Positions 15,544 to 25,200 of a stretch of DNA of 64,000 nucleotides are shown piece after piece; the stretch's first letter is position 1, and the number at the start of each line of letters is the position of its first letter. The DNA comes from Cryobacterium arcticum. GTDB lineage: Bacteria; Actinomycetota; Actinomycetes; Actinomycetales; Microbacteriaceae. The notes under the pieces were generated by a model. It saw nothing but the letters and a program-made list of their open reading frames with translations. It made no database searches and was not told the origin of the DNA. The DNA lies in the NCBI RefSeq assembly GCF_003185895.1, contig NZ_QHLY01000010.1, positions 1 through 64,000 of the forward strand, given 5' to 3'. A program made the translations under genes and the position numbers.

Positions 15544-16737
15544 TTAGATCACCGCGCGGGATTCGCGGGCGATCTCGAGCTCCTCGTTGGTGGGGATGAC
15601 GAGCACGGTGACGCGCGACGCATCCGTCGACACCACGCGGGCGACACGGGAGAACGGGTCGTTGCGAGCCGGGTCGATCTCGATGCCGAGGCCTTCGAGG
15701 CCGGCCAGGGCGCCGGCACGGATGATGCCGGAGTTCTCGCCGACACCGGCGGTGAAGACGATCACGTCGAGGCCGCCGAGCTGGGCGATGTAGTTGCCCA
15801 CATAGCCGCGGATGCGGTGGTAGTAGACGTCGAGCGCGGCCTGCGCCACGGCGTCTCCGGCCACGGCGGCGTCTTCGACGTCGCGCATGTCACCGTTGCC
15901 GGTGAGGCCGAGCATGCCGCTCTTCTTGTTCAGCAGGGTGTCGAGCTCTTCGATCGACAGGCCGGCCTTGCGGTGCAGGTGGAACAGCACGGCGGGGTCG
16001 ATGTCGCCGGAGCGGGTGCCCATGACGAGACCCTGCAGCGGGGTGAGGCCCATCGAGGTGTCGATCGACTTGCCACCGTCGACGGCCGTGGCCGACGCAC
16101 CGTTGCCGAGGTGCAGCACGATGGTCTTGAGCTCGGCCAGCGGGCGGCCGAGGAACTCGGCAGCGGCCTCTGACACGAACTTGTGCGAGGTGCCGTGGAA
16201 ACCGTACCGGCGGATGCTGTGCTCGGCGGCCAGCGCGGTGTCGATCGCGTAGGTGTATGCCGCCGGCGGCATCGTGAGGTGGAACGAGGTGTCGAACACG
16301 GCGACGTGGGGCACGTCGGGGAAGTTCGCGCGCGCGGCGACGATGGCCTGCACGTGGGCCGGGTTGTGCAGCGGCGCCAGGTCGGCGAGATCGGTGATCT
16401 GCTGCTGCACGGCGTCGTCGATCACGGTCGGGCCGGTGAAGATGCTGCCACCCTGCACGACGCGGTGACCCACGGCGACGAGGTTGGCCTCGCTGAGCTG
16501 CGGACCGTGCTCGGCGAAGGCCGCGATCATGACCTCGAAGCCCGCGGTGTGGTCGGGAATCGGCAGGTTGGCTTCCTGGCGGCCGGCGTCGGAGGCGGTG
16601 TTGGTGTGGCGGGCGTGCCCGGTGGCTTCACCGATGCGCTCGACGAGGCCGCCGGCCAGTTCGGTCTCGGTGTCGATGTCGATCAGCTGGTACTTGAACG
16701 AGGAGGAACCGCTGTTGATGACGAGGATGGCGGTCAT
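15544..16737 (-). CDS. ackA: Acetate kinase
   Basis: Acetyl phosphate + ADP = acetate + ATP (397 aa, full length). Motifs: VINSGSSSFKYQLID at the N-terminus, GHRVVQGG, FDTSFH, GFHGTSHKFV, LHLGNGASATAVDGGKSIDTSMGLTPLQGLVMGTRSGDIDP and VFTAGVGENS, all canonical. The ATG overlaps the pta stop as ATGA. Last gene of the xfp-pta-ackA operon, where it turns phosphoketolase-derived acetyl phosphate into ATP. Confidence 0.98.
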   Translation of the reverse strand: MTAILVINSGSSSFKYQLIDIDTETELAGGLVERIGEATGHARHTNTASDAGRQEANLPIPDHTAGFEVMIAAFAEHGPQLSEANLVAVGHRVVQGGSIFTGPTVIDDAVQQQITDLADLAPLHNPAHVQAIVAARANFPDVPHVAVFDTSFHLTMPPAAYTYAIDTALAAEHSIRRYGFHGTSHKFVSEAAAEFLGRPLAELKTIVLHLGNGASATAVDGGKSIDTSMGLTPLQGLVMGTRSGDIDPAVLFHLHRKAGLSIEELDTLLNKKSGMLGLTGNGDMRDVEDAAVAGDAVAQAALDVYYHRIRGYVGNYIAQLGGLDVIVFTAGVGENSGIIRAGALAGLEGLGIEIDPARNDPFSRVARVVSTDASRVTVLVIPTNEELEIARESRAVI

Positions 16738-18947
16738 ACTGCTGCCACCACCGATGCGAGCGATGCAGCCTGGATGGCGGTGATCGCCACGGTGTTCACG
16801 ATGTCCTGCACGAGTGCTCCTCTGGAAAGGTCGTTGATGGGTTTGCGCAGGCCCTGCAGGACGGGGCCGATCGCCACGGCGCCAGCACTACGCTGCACCG
16901 CCTTGTAGGTGTTGTTACCCGTGTTGAGGTCGGGGAAGATGAAGACGTTCGCCTTGCCGGCGACGGCAGACTCGGGCATCTTCGCGGCGGCCACGGCGGC
17001 ATCCGCTGCGGCGTCGTACTGGATCGGGCCTTCGACGGCCAGGTCGGGGCGGCGTTCGCGAACGATCGCGGTGGCCTCCCGCACCTTTTCGACATCCGCG
17101 CCGTTGCCGGAGACGCCGGTGGAGTACGACAGCATCGCGATGCGCGGCTCGATGCCGAACTCGATGGCCGTCTCCGACGCCGAGATGGCGATGTCGGCGA
17201 GCTGGGCGGCAGTGGGGTCGGGGTTGACCGCGCAGTCGCCGTAGACGAGCACCCGGTCGGCCAGGGCCATCAGGAACACGCTGGAGACGACGGACACGCC
17301 GGGACGGGTCTTGATGATCTCGAAGCTCGGGCGGATGGTGTGCGCCGTGGTGTGCGAGGCGCCGGAGACCATGCCGTCGGCCAGTCCCAGCTGCACCATC
17401 ATCGTGCCGAAGTACGAGACGTCGGTGACGACGTCGCGGGCCTGGTCGATGGTGACGCCCTTGTGGGCGCGGAGGCGGGCGTATTCCTCGGCGAAGCGCA
17501 TGCGCAGCACGTCGTCGAACGGGCTGACGACGGTGGCCTTCGCCAAGTCGAGGCCGAGGCCGATGGCACGCGAACGCACCTCGAAGTCCTCGCCCAGGAT
17601 GATGATGTCGGCCACATCGCGCGCCAGCAGGGTGGCGGCGGCGCGGAGGACCCGGTCGTCGTCGCCCTCGGGCAGCACGATGCGCATCCGGTTCTGGCGG
17701 GCGCGTTCGATCAGGGTGTACTCGAACATCAGCGGGGTGATCACGTCGGCGCGGCTCACCTTGAGCCGGTCGAGCAGGGCCGCACCGTCGACGTGCTGTT
17801 CGAACAGGGCCAGCGCGGTGTCGTGCTTGCGCTGGGAGTCGGCGGCCAGGCGGCCACGGGTGTGCGTGATGCGCAGGGCAGCTTCGTAGGAGGCGAGGTC
17901 GGTGCGGATGATCGGCACCGACGGAGCGAGGCCCTTCATCAGCTGGGCGATCGACTCGGGCAGGTCGAAGCCGCCCACCAGCACCACGCCGGCAAGCGAC
18001 GGGAAGGTGGCAGAGGAGTTGGCCATCAGGGCGGCGAGCAGCACTTCGGGGCGGTCGCTGGGGATGACGACGACGGCGCCTTCGGTGAGGTGCGGCAGCA
18101 CGTTGACCATCGACATCGCGGCGACGACCACGCTGAGCGCTTCGCGGGAGAGCAGCTCGGGGTCGCCCTGCACCAGGGTGCCGTGTGTGGCCTCGAGGAT
18201 GGTCTTCATGCTCGGGGCAACGAGGAACGCGTCTTCGGGGATGGCCCAGACGGGGACGACGGCCGCGTGGGCGGCATCCGTCTCGACGGGCATGTTGTCG
18301 ACGCCCTCACGTACAGCGGCGATGAGGCCGTTGAGGTTCTCGGGTTCGGCCCGGTTGACCACGACGCCGAGCAGCGAGACGTGCTCGGACTGCAGTTCGG
18401 CCAGCGCCACGTCGGTGAGCTGACGGATGTCCTCGCTCGAGCGCGGGTCGCTCTGGCCGAGCTGATCGCTCTGGCCCAGGCCCTCGCCCTGGCCGTAGGC
18501 GACCCGGCCGGCCAGCACCAGGAGCACCGGAACGCCGAGGTTCGCGGCGATTCGGGCGTTGTAGGCCAGCTCGGTGGGGCTGCCCACGTCGGTGAAGTCA
18601 CTGCCGATGACCACAACGGCGTCACACTTCGCTTCGACGGCCTTGTAACGGGCGACGATGCGCGAGAGCGCGGCATCCGGGTCGGTGTGCACGTCGTCGT
18701 AGGTGACCCCGACGCACTCGTCGTAGGTCAGCGCCGGCTGCACGGCCGGCGCACCGGTCGGCGTGCCGTTCTGGAGGTGATTGAGAAGCAGTTCCAGCAC
18801 GTAATCAGGCTTGTGCTTCGACCGTGCGATGGGGCGGAAAACGCCCACCCGCTCGACCGAGTGCAGCAGGGTGTCAAGCACACCCAGAGCGATTGTTGAT
18901 TTGCCGGTATTTCCCTCGGCGGAGGTGATGTAAATGCTTCGAGCCAC
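16734..18947 (-). CDS. pta: Phosphate acetyltransferase, long (three-domain) form
   Basis: Interconverts acetyl-CoA + Pi and acetyl phosphate + CoA. 737 aa: an N-terminal P-loop domain of dethiobiotin-synthetase type (IYITSAEGNTGKSTIALGVLD, about 5-25), a central DRTGG-type domain, and the C-terminal catalytic PTA/PTB domain starting near RLKVSRADVITPLMFEYTLIERA and including SYFGTMMVQLGLADGMVSGASHTTAHTIRPSFEII and VFPDLNTGNNTYKAVQR-type end (here FIFPDLNTGNNTYKAVQRS). Starts 2 nt after the phosphoketolase stop. The N-terminal domains are regulatory in the long enterobacterial enzymes. Confidence 0.97.
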   Translation of the reverse strand: MARSIYITSAEGNTGKSTIALGVLDTLLHSVERVGVFRPIARSKHKPDYVLELLLNHLQNGTPTGAPAVQPALTYDECVGVTYDDVHTDPDAALSRIVARYKAVEAKCDAVVVIGSDFTDVGSPTELAYNARIAANLGVPVLLVLAGRVAYGQGEGLGQSDQLGQSDPRSSEDIRQLTDVALAELQSEHVSLLGVVVNRAEPENLNGLIAAVREGVDNMPVETDAAHAAVVPVWAIPEDAFLVAPSMKTILEATHGTLVQGDPELLSREALSVVVAAMSMVNVLPHLTEGAVVVIPSDRPEVLLAALMANSSATFPSLAGVVLVGGFDLPESIAQLMKGLAPSVPIIRTDLASYEAALRITHTRGRLAADSQRKHDTALALFEQHVDGAALLDRLKVSRADVITPLMFEYTLIERARQNRMRIVLPEGDDDRVLRAAATLLARDVADIIILGEDFEVRSRAIGLGLDLAKATVVSPFDDVLRMRFAEEYARLRAHKGVTIDQARDVVTDVSYFGTMMVQLGLADGMVSGASHTTAHTIRPSFEIIKTRPGVSVVSSVFLMALADRVLVYGDCAVNPDPTAAQLADIAISASETAIEFGIEPRIAMLSYSTGVSGNGADVEKVREATAIVRERRPDLAVEGPIQYDAAADAAVAAAKMPESAVAGKANVFIFPDLNTGNNTYKAVQRSAGAVAIGPVLQGLRKPINDLSRGALVQDIVNTVAITAIQAASLASVVAAV

Positions 18948-18949
18948 GG

Positions 18950-21421
18950 TTATACGTTATCCCCGCCAGTGCTATCCAGTGTGCGCACGGCGGCTGCCGC
19001 GGCATCGTTCCCAGCCCATACCCAGTCAGTGACCTCGGGGATGTCTTCCCCGTGGTCGCGGGTGTATTGCCGGGCACGCAGGCGGGCATCCTGCATCTGC
19101 TGGCGTAGCAGTCCGGCACGGGCTCCGAGTCCGGGTACCCGGTCGATGACATCCATCACCAGGTGGTACCGGTCGAGGTCGTTGAGCATGACCATATCGA
19201 ACGGCGTCGTCGTCGTTCCGTTCTCCTTATACCCGCGGGCGTGCAGGTTGCCATGGCCATGGCGCTTGTAGGTGAGACGGTGAATGAGCCACGGGTACCC
19301 ATGGTAGGCGAAAACGATGGGCTTGTCGGCGGTGAAGTAGGCGTCGAACTCGCGGTCGCCGAGTCCGTGCGGGTGGTCGTCCTCGGACTGCAGGCGCATC
19401 AGGTCGACCACGTTGACCACGCGCACCTTCAGGTCGGGCAGGTTCTCGCGCAGGATCGCGGCGGCGGCGAGCACCTCGAGGGTGGGCACCTCACCGGCGG
19501 CGGCGAGCACCACATCGGGTTCGGTGCCGGGCAGTTCGGTGCCTGCCCACTCGAAGATGCCCAGGCCCCGCTCGCAGTGAGCGACGGCCTGGTCCATGGT
19601 GAGCCAGTTCGGCGCGGGCTGCTTGCCGGCCACGACCACGTTGACGTAGTCGACGCTGCGCAGGCAGTGGTCGTAGATCGACAGCAGGGTGTTCGCGTCG
19701 AATGGCAGGTACACCCGCACGACGTCGGCGCTCTTGTTCACGACGTGGTCGATGAAGCCCGGGTCCTGGTGGGAGAAGCCGTTGTGGTCCTGGCGCCAGA
19801 CGTGCGAGGACAGCAGGTAGTTCAGGCTCGCGATCGAGCGGCGCCACGGGATCTCCCGGGTGACCTTGAGCCACTTGGCGTGCTGGTTGAACATCGAGTC
19901 GATGATGTGGATGAAGGCTTCGTAGCAGTTGAACAGGCCGTGCCGGCCGGTGAGCAGGTAACCCTCGAGCCAACCCTGGCACTGGTGCTCGCTGAGCATC
20001 TCCATCACCCGGCCGGCGCGAGCCAGGTTGGTGTCGGCCGGGATGAACTCGGCGTTCCACTGCTTGTCGGTGGCGGCGTACACGGCCGGCGCGAGCCGGT
20101 TGGATGCGGTCTCGTCGGGTCCGAAGATGCGGAAGTTGTCGGGGTTGTCGCGGATCACGTCGGCCAGCCAGGTTCCGAGCACCTTGGTGGCCTCGTCGAC
20201 GGTGGCTCCGGGGCTCGGCACGTCCACCGCGTACTCCCGGAAGTTGGGCAGGCGCAGGTCGCGGCGCAGCAGCCCGCCGTTGGCCACCGGGTTGGCGCTC
20301 ATGCGCAGGTCGCCGTGCGGGGCGAGGGCGGAGATGGTTGCGGCGGGGGCGCCGGACTCGTCGAAGAGTTCTTCCGGCCGGTAGGACTTGAGCCAGGACT
20401 CGAGCACGTCGGTGTGCGACTGGGTGTCGCGAGCGTTCACGAGCGGCACCTGGTGCGAGCGCCAGGAGTCTTCCACCTGCACACCGTCGATGACGGGCGG
20501 GCAGGTCCAGCCCTTGGGGGTCTTCAGGATGATCATCGGCCAGCGCGGCCGGTTGGTGTCGCCGGCGAGCGCCGCACGCTTGATCGCGGCGATCTCGTTG
20601 AGCACCTCGTCGAGGGTCTGAGCCATCCGCTGGTGCACGGCGAGGGGGTCCTCGCCGTCGAAGCCGCCGGTGACGATGTGCGGGTTGTGGCCGTAACCAC
20701 GCATGAGGTCGATCAGTTCGCTCTCGGGGATGCGCGCGAGGATCGTGGGGTTGGCGATCTTGTACCCGTTGAGGTGCAGGATCGGCAGGACCACGCCGTC
20801 GTTGATCGGGTCGACGAACTTGTTGGAGTGCCAGCTGGTGGCCAATGGGCCGGTCTCAGCTTCACCGTCACCGATGACGGCGGCCACGAGCAGGTCGGGG
20901 TTGTCGAACGCGGCGCCATAAGCGTGGCTCAGCGCGTAGCCGAGCTCACCGCCCTCGTGGATGGAACCGGGGGTCTCGGGTGAGGCGTGGCTGGGAATGC
21001 CGCCCGGGAAGGAGAACTGGCGGAACAGGTCCTTGATGCCCTCGGTGGACTGGTCGATGCCGGAGTAGATCTCGGAGTACGTGCCGTCCAGATAGGCGTT
21101 GGCGACCATGCCGGGCCCGCCGTGACCTGGGCCGGTGATGTAGAGGGTGCTGATCTCGCGTTCACGGATGACCCGGTTCAGGTGCGCGTAGAGGAAGTTG
21201 AGTCCCGGCGTCGTGCCCCAGTGGCCGAGCAGGCGCGGCTTGATGTGGTCGCGGGTGAGGGGTTCGCGCAGCAGGGGGTTGTCCAGCAGGTAGATCTGGC
21301 CGACGGAGAGGTAGTTGGATGCGCGCCACCAAGCGTCGACACTGGCCAGAGCTTCGGCGCTCAGGGTATGCGGAAGGCGGCTAGGCCAGGTGAATGCGGT
21401 GTTTGCGGACGAGTCGACCAT
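18950..21421 (-). CDS. xfp: Xylulose-5-phosphate/fructose-6-phosphate phosphoketolase
   Basis: Thiamine-diphosphate enzyme cleaving xylulose-5-P (and often fructose-6-P) with Pi to acetyl phosphate plus glyceraldehyde-3-P (or erythrose-4-P). 823 aa from the ATG at 21421, which has GGAG 7 nt upstream. Signatures: [66 protein letters not shown], the ThDP motif [21 protein letters not shown], and SHQDPGF. A 15-residue upstream extension was rejected. First gene of an operon with pta and ackA, and, with xylA/xylB elsewhere in the window, offers a direct outlet for xylose carbon. Confidence 0.97.
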   Translation of the reverse strand: MVDSSANTAFTWPSRLPHTLSAEALASVDAWWRASNYLSVGQIYLLDNPLLREPLTRDHIKPRLLGHWGTTPGLNFLYAHLNRVIREREISTLYITGPGHGGPGMVANAYLDGTYSEIYSGIDQSTEGIKDLFRQFSFPGGIPSHASPETPGSIHEGGELGYALSHAYGAAFDNPDLLVAAVIGDGEAETGPLATSWHSNKFVDPINDGVVLPILHLNGYKIANPTILARIPESELIDLMRGYGHNPHIVTGGFDGEDPLAVHQRMAQTLDEVLNEIAAIKRAALAGDTNRPRWPMIILKTPKGWTCPPVIDGVQVEDSWRSHQVPLVNARDTQSHTDVLESWLKSYRPEELFDESGAPAATISALAPHGDLRMSANPVANGGLLRRDLRLPNFREYAVDVPSPGATVDEATKVLGTWLADVIRDNPDNFRIFGPDETASNRLAPAVYAATDKQWNAEFIPADTNLARAGRVMEMLSEHQCQGWLEGYLLTGRHGLFNCYEAFIHIIDSMFNQHAKWLKVTREIPWRRSIASLNYLLSSHVWRQDHNGFSHQDPGFIDHVVNKSADVVRVYLPFDANTLLSIYDHCLRSVDYVNVVVAGKQPAPNWLTMDQAVAHCERGLGIFEWAGTELPGTEPDVVLAAAGEVPTLEVLAAAAILRENLPDLKVRVVNVVDLMRLQSEDDHPHGLGDREFDAYFTADKPIVFAYHGYPWLIHRLTYKRHGHGNLHARGYKENGTTTTPFDMVMLNDLDRYHLVMDVIDRVPGLGARAGLLRQQMQDARLRARQYTRDHGEDIPEVTDWVWAGNDAAAAAVRTLDSTGGDNV

Positions 21422-21667
21422 GACTAACTCCAGGGGTTTTGTGGGCGCGGCAGTTGCGCCGTTCAAGTCTAGGAGCGCCGTTTCGCGAACACCGGGGGAC
21501 GTTGGTCCCGTTCACGTGCTGTACAGGGGGCTAGGCTTTCCCGTTCACGGTTCTGCGATGACCGACCCGACACGCCGGCAGCACTCCCACGACAGCGTGG
21601 AGTCGAACGGCGCGGTGTGGAAGCCGCCCGTGACCAGCACAACAGCTGAATGTGTTTCGGGCAAAGT

Positions 21668-21758
21668 AAAACTCCTCGCGCACCCACCAGAGCCCAGTTA
21701 CCCTTGCTACGTTTCCGTCCTGGGGGAGTTGGCTGAGATAGCGCCACGCGAGGAGCCA
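21668..21758 (-). ncRNA. ffs: Signal recognition particle RNA, small bacterial type
   Basis: Read on the minus strand, the apical domain is CCCCAGGACGGAAACGTAGC followed by AAGGGTAACTGG: GGAA tetraloop, flanking symmetric loop and the CAGG/AGCA internal loop that binds Ffh. The terminal stem is GCTCCTCGCG (21756-21747) with CGCGAGGAGT (21680-21671), followed by TTTTACTTTG as a terminator tail. Ends are set by the stem, good to a few nucleotides. Not protein coding. Confidence 0.9.
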
Positions 21759-21880
21759 CCCTCAGTTTAGGGCGTCTTCGCCCGCCGCCCAAACCCATCC
21801 CCCGAGCACGTGTCACGCAATCGTCTCAGAAGCAGGTAAGATTTTCCCTGGTCGTTGTCTTTGTCGAAACGATCGGTTCA

Positions 21881-21968
21881 GGAGAATTCGCCTAGTGGCC
21901 TATGGCGCACGCTTGGAAAGCGTGTTGGGTGAAAGCCCTCGGGGGTTCGAATCCCCCATTCTCCGCCA
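21881..21968 (+). tRNA. tRNA-Ser (anticodon GGA)
   Basis: Acceptor stem GGAGAAT pairs with ATTCTCC, with G discriminator and encoded CCA (to 21968). Anticodon stem-loop CACGCTTGGAAAGCGTG gives anticodon GGA (reads UCC/UCU); a long variable arm (TTGGGTGAAAGCCCTC region) marks class II; T arm GGGGGTTCGAATCCCCC is perfect. Confidence 0.97.
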
Positions 21969-21979
21969 ATGCAGCATCG

Positions 21980-22010
21980 AACGGCCCGCGGCAGTGTCGC
22001 GGGCCGTTTC
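21980..22010 (+). terminator. Rho-independent terminator of tRNA-Ser
   Basis: AACGGCCCGCG (21980-21990) and CGCGGGCCGTT (21998-22008) are perfect 11-bp arms followed by TTC, 11 nt after the tRNA. Confidence 0.85.
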
Positions 22011-22028
22011 GTGTGAAAGCTCCTGGCC

Positions 22029-23063
22029 CTATCGCAGGTCGAAGCGCACGACGCCGGCGGGGGCGACGCGGCCGAGCATCTCGACGAATTCGGCGTAATC
22101 CTCGAACACTGGCACGCCCACCGCGCTGGCACCAGGGCCGAGCAGGTACGAGGTGCGCGTGCCGCTTTTCTCCACGACCGTGAGCCGGCGAGCCCGGCCG
22201 CTGTAGCTCGGCGGGGTGAGTTCGATGCTCGCGAGTTGCGTGTAATACAGAACCTGATCGCCGACCTGCAGAGTCGACGTGGTGACGGAGATCGATCGAG
22301 GAATGCGAGCCGTGCGCCGGCGACTCGCGGCGACAACGATGAGCACTACCAGGGCGACGAGAATGCCGACCGCCGCCACGAAAACCAACGCCACCGGGTC
22401 AGCGAACGGGTCGGTGACGAGAAAGAATGCCACGACGCCGAGAGAGATGAGAAAACCGGCGAGCACCACGATCACGATCGACCGGCGGGTTCCCTGCAGC
22501 CTCGACGCGCTCGGATCGAGCTCGAATGTGTGTGACCGTTCACCGAGGGTCATGCTCGGCGCCTCGGCAGCGAGCGGGGCAAGATCGGCCATCAGGTCGT
22601 TGAACCGCGCCGTGCCGAACCAGCGAGCCGGTACCGCGACCCGCTCGTGCGCGGTCGTCGCATAGATTGTGCGCACCGAGCCGCTCGGGATGCCATTTGT
22701 GCTCTGGCGGGTCACGAGTGACCCGAAATCGGTGCTCGCCCGCTGCCATTCATTGGTGATCCGTAAGCCACGCCGCAAACGCACGCTCTGAGCGTCGGTC
22801 TCGAACCGAATCGGTCCGGTCACAAAGACATGCACGAGCACCCACAGTCCGCCGATCACGAGGATGCCCACGCAGACGGCAATCAGGACTTGTGAGTTTC
22901 GGATGTTGAACATTTCCCGCAACCCGATGAGGGGAATCGCGACCGCGGCGAGGGGAACAGCAATCACGCCACCGATGAGGGCGGCAAGGCGACCGGCGAT
23001 GCCGCTCGAGTACACCGTGGCCGCGTTTGCGGCCACACGGGAGGAACTGTGCATGCGGGTCAC
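22029..23063 (-). CDS. Hypothetical membrane protein with PH-like soluble segments
   Basis: 344 aa. Hydrophobic pairs near residues 24-47 and 58-84, then a soluble beta-rich part (SVRLRRGLRITNEWQRASTDFGSLVTRQ...), a second hydrophobic pair (SIVIVVLAGFLISLGVVAFFLV and PVALVFVAAVGILVALVVLIVV), then a second beta-rich part (SISVTTSTLQVGDQVLYYTQLASIEL...). The pattern 'two TMs then a bacterial PH-like domain' repeated twice is inferred from appearance. GTG start at 23063. It shares a 137-nt upstream region with the divergent MFS gene. No function proposed. Confidence 0.8.
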   Translation of the reverse strand: MTRMHSSSRVAANAATVYSSGIAGRLAALIGGVIAVPLAAVAIPLIGLREMFNIRNSQVLIAVCVGILVIGGLWVLVHVFVTGPIRFETDAQSVRLRRGLRITNEWQRASTDFGSLVTRQSTNGIPSGSVRTIYATTAHERVAVPARWFGTARFNDLMADLAPLAAEAPSMTLGERSHTFELDPSASRLQGTRRSIVIVVLAGFLISLGVVAFFLVTDPFADPVALVFVAAVGILVALVVLIVVAASRRRTARIPRSISVTTSTLQVGDQVLYYTQLASIELTPPSYSGRARRLTVVEKSGTRTSYLLGPGASAVGVPVFEDYAEFVEMLGRVAPAGVVRFDLR

Positions 23064-23162
23064 GGATCTTTCTCGTCTGCGTCACTCGCCCCTCGACCGG
23101 GGGTGGCAATCCGCATTCTAGCGATTCGTCAGATCAAGCCTGATCGGGAGATTGTGATCACC

Positions 23163-23193
23163 TTGACCTCAAGTGCCGTTGAGGTCGTACGAT
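23163..23193 (+). promoter_or_regulatory. SoxR-like box inside a 19-bp-spaced promoter
   Basis: -35 TTGACC (23163-23168) and -10 TACGAT (23188-23193) are separated by 19 bp, the over-long spacing typical of MerR-family-activated promoters. The spacer holds a dyad, GACCTCAA (23165-23172) and TTGAGGTC (23179-23186). The 18-mer CCTCAAGTGCCGTTGAGG keeps both outer halves of the SoxR box (CCTCAAG...CTTGAGG) apart from one position. The predicted start point falls at or within a base or two of the GTG at 23201. Confidence 0.75.
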
Positions 23194-23200
23194 CGCTGTC

Positions 23201-24628
23201 GTGCCTTCTCCGATACCGCCAGCCTCGGCAGCGACGCGCCCGCCGTCAATCTTCGGCCGAGAGTTCATCTGGGTCACCGTCGGAATCCTCGCCCTGATCT
23301 TCCTCGCGGCCTTCGAGGCTCTCGCGGTGACCACCGTGATGCCCACGATCAGCGCCGCGCTCGATGGCGAATCGCTCTACGCCGTGGCCTTTTCCGGCCC
23401 GCTCGCGGTGGGGGTGGTGGGCATGGTCGCAGCCGGCAACTGGTCCGACCGGTCCGGCCCGGTGCCCGTGGTGCTCACCGCTGTGGTGCTCTTCATCGTG
23501 GGCCTTCTGATCGCCGGCACCGCCGCCACCATGCCCGCCCTCATCGTGGGCCGACTGGTGCACGGCCTCGGCGGGGGCGCCCTGAGCGTGTCGCTGTACG
23601 TGGTGGTCGCACGGGTCTACCCGCAACGGATGCATCCGGCTATCTTCGGCGCATTCGCCGGGGCGTGGGTGGTGCCGTCGCTGATCGGGCCGTTCATCGC
23701 CGGCCTCGTGGCCGAGTTCGCCAGTTGGCGCTGGGTGTTCCTGGGCGTGGTGGTTCTGGTGCTCGCCGCCGTCGCCATGCTCAGGCCCGGGCTCGCCAGG
23801 ATCGCGGCGGCCGAGCGGGAGCGCCCCGTCACCGCCCGCGAGCCGTGGCGCATCTCCCGCACCGTGTGGTCCCTCGGCGCCGCCGCCGCGGTGCTCTGCG
23901 CCTCCGTCGCCCCGCAACTGCCCGGTGTTCTGCTCTGGCTCGGCACCGGCACCGCGTTCGTGCTGGCCGGGGTGGCGCTGCGCCCGCTGCTTCCCGCCGG
24001 CACCCTCAGCGGACGCCGCGGACTGCCCGTCGTGATGACGATCCGCGGCCTGGTCTCCGGCGCGTTCCTCTCCACCGAGGTGTACCTGCCCGCGCTGCTC
24101 ACGGGCGAGTACTCCCTCTCCCCCGCCCTGGCCGGGCTGGCACTCACGTGCGCCGGCATCACCTGGGCGCTGGCCTCCTGGCTGCAGGGCCGTTACGCCA
24201 CGGCGCTGAGCGACCGCAGCAGCATGTGGCTCGGCAGTGCGCTGCTGCTCGTCGCCATCGCGGCCTCGGCCGCGACCAGCGCCCTCACGCTCTCACCGCT
24301 GGTGGCGATCGTGGGCTGGGCCGTCGCGGGCGCCGGCATGGGCACCCTCGTGCCTCGGCAGAGCGGGCGCGTGTTGCGGCTCTCACCGCCGGCGCAGCAG
24401 GGCTTCAACTCCTCGGCCCTGCTGATCGCCGACTCGATCGGCGCCGCCCTGGCCCTGGCCGCGACCGCGGTGGTGTTCGTCGCCGTGGCCCCGCTGGGCA
24501 ACAGCGCCACCTACACGGCGTCGTTCACCTTCTCGGCGCTGCTCGCGGTCGGCGGTCTGCTGCTGGCGCGCCGGGTCGGCGCCGACACCCCGGCCGAGGA
24601 TCCCGCGAACACCCCACCTTCGGCCTGA
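23201..24628 (+). CDS. MFS efflux transporter under a SoxR-like promoter
   Basis: 475 aa, about 12-14 TM segments. Drug:H+ antiporter features: ALAVTTVMPTISAAL at the end of TM1, the GxxxDRxG-type motif GNWSDRSGPVPVV after TM2, and GRLVHGLGGGALSVSLYVVVARVYPQRMHPAIFGAFAGAWVVPSLIGPFIAGLVAEFASWRWVFL, a classic DHA2-like block. The GTG at 23201 has no Shine-Dalgarno sequence; the promoter position implies leaderless translation. SoxR regulons in actinomycetes and pseudomonads contain efflux pumps for redox-active compounds, so export of such compounds is the likely role (inference). No soxR gene is visible in the window. Confidence 0.9.
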   Translation: MPSPIPPASAATRPPSIFGREFIWVTVGILALIFLAAFEALAVTTVMPTISAALDGESLYAVAFSGPLAVGVVGMVAAGNWSDRSGPVPVVLTAVVLFIVGLLIAGTAATMPALIVGRLVHGLGGGALSVSLYVVVARVYPQRMHPAIFGAFAGAWVVPSLIGPFIAGLVAEFASWRWVFLGVVVLVLAAVAMLRPGLARIAAAERERPVTAREPWRISRTVWSLGAAAAVLCASVAPQLPGVLLWLGTGTAFVLAGVALRPLLPAGTLSGRRGLPVVMTIRGLVSGAFLSTEVYLPALLTGEYSLSPALAGLALTCAGITWALASWLQGRYATALSDRSSMWLGSALLLVAIAASAATSALTLSPLVAIVGWAVAGAGMGTLVPRQSGRVLRLSPPAQQGFNSSALLIADSIGAALALAATAVVFVAVAPLGNSATYTASFTFSALLAVGGLLLARRVGADTPAEDPANTPPSA

Positions 24629-24750
24629 CCGCACCGCACATCCGCATCCGCATCCGTATCCGCACCCGCCCGCAACCGTTGCCCCCGCGGACAAGTGGTG
24701 CCGGTGCGCCGGGCGCAATCGTCCGAACGGGCAACAGATGTGGCGCCAGG

Positions 24751-24777
24751 TGTCGATTGGGGGGTGGCCCAGTCGTC
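24751..24777 (+). promoter_or_regulatory. Probable ECF42-type autoregulatory promoter
   Basis: TGTCGA (24751-24756), 17 bp, then CGTC (24774-24777), 42 nt upstream of the DGPF gene ATG. As I recall the published work on ECF42 in Streptomyces, the recognised elements are TGTCGA at -35 and CG[A/T]C at -10, placed before the DGPF gene. The match is by eye. Confidence 0.65.
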
Positions 24778-24819
24778 ATAGGGGTGTCACTATCGATCAC
24801 GCTTGAAAGGGGACAGCTC

Positions 24820-25200
24820 ATGCAGTATTCACTTCTCGTCATCAGCCAGGAATCCGGCGACGCCGGCATCACCGAGGAAGACATGGAATGGGGCCGGGCG
24901 GCGTTCGACGCCTACGGCAAGGCCCTCGACGCCGCCGGTGTACTCATCTCGGCCGACATCCTGCAGCCCGTGTCGGCGTCGACGACGGTGTCGATGAAAG
25001 ACGGCGCGTTGCAGATTCAGGACGGCCCGTTCGCCGACACCAAGGAACGCCTGAACGGCACCTTCGTGATCGAGGTACCCAACCTCGATGTGGCGCTGGA
25101 CTGGGCCGGCAAGTGCCCGGCCGCGCAGTACGGCGCCATCGAGGTGCGCCCCTCCGCGATCATCTTCACCGACGGGGCATGGCGCGAACCGGCCGCGTGA
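24820..25200 (+). CDS. YCII/DGPF-domain protein next to ECF sigma factor
   Basis: 126 aa. Ferredoxin-like YCII-related fold with the diagnostic IQDGPFADTKERLNGTFVIEV block (DGPF motif); MQYSLLVISQESGD at the N-terminus and ALDWAGKCPAAQYGAIEVRP near the end are typical. GAAAGGGGA precedes the ATG at 24820; longer readings from the MFS region were rejected. Its stop overlaps the sigma-factor GTG as GTGA. DGPF proteins are the conserved partners and targets of ECF42 sigma factors; their biochemical role is unknown. Confidence 0.93.
   Translation: MQYSLLVISQESGDAGITEEDMEWGRAAFDAYGKALDAAGVLISADILQPVSASTTVSMKDGALQIQDGPFADTKERLNGTFVIEVPNLDVALDWAGKCPAAQYGAIEVRPSAIIFTDGAWREPAA

Noticed and set aside
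19163..20983. 606-codon open frame opposite the phosphoketolase gene
   Set aside because: Antisense shadow of xfp; no recognisable motif.
21541..21660. Possible operator dyads in the phosphoketolase upstream region
   Set aside because: Short ACGT-flanked repeats only; no clear dyad or known site.
23173..25200. 675-codon frame spanning the MFS gene and the DGPF gene
   Set aside because: Only its last 126 codons are a real protein; the rest is Arg-rich out-of-frame translation of the MFS gene.
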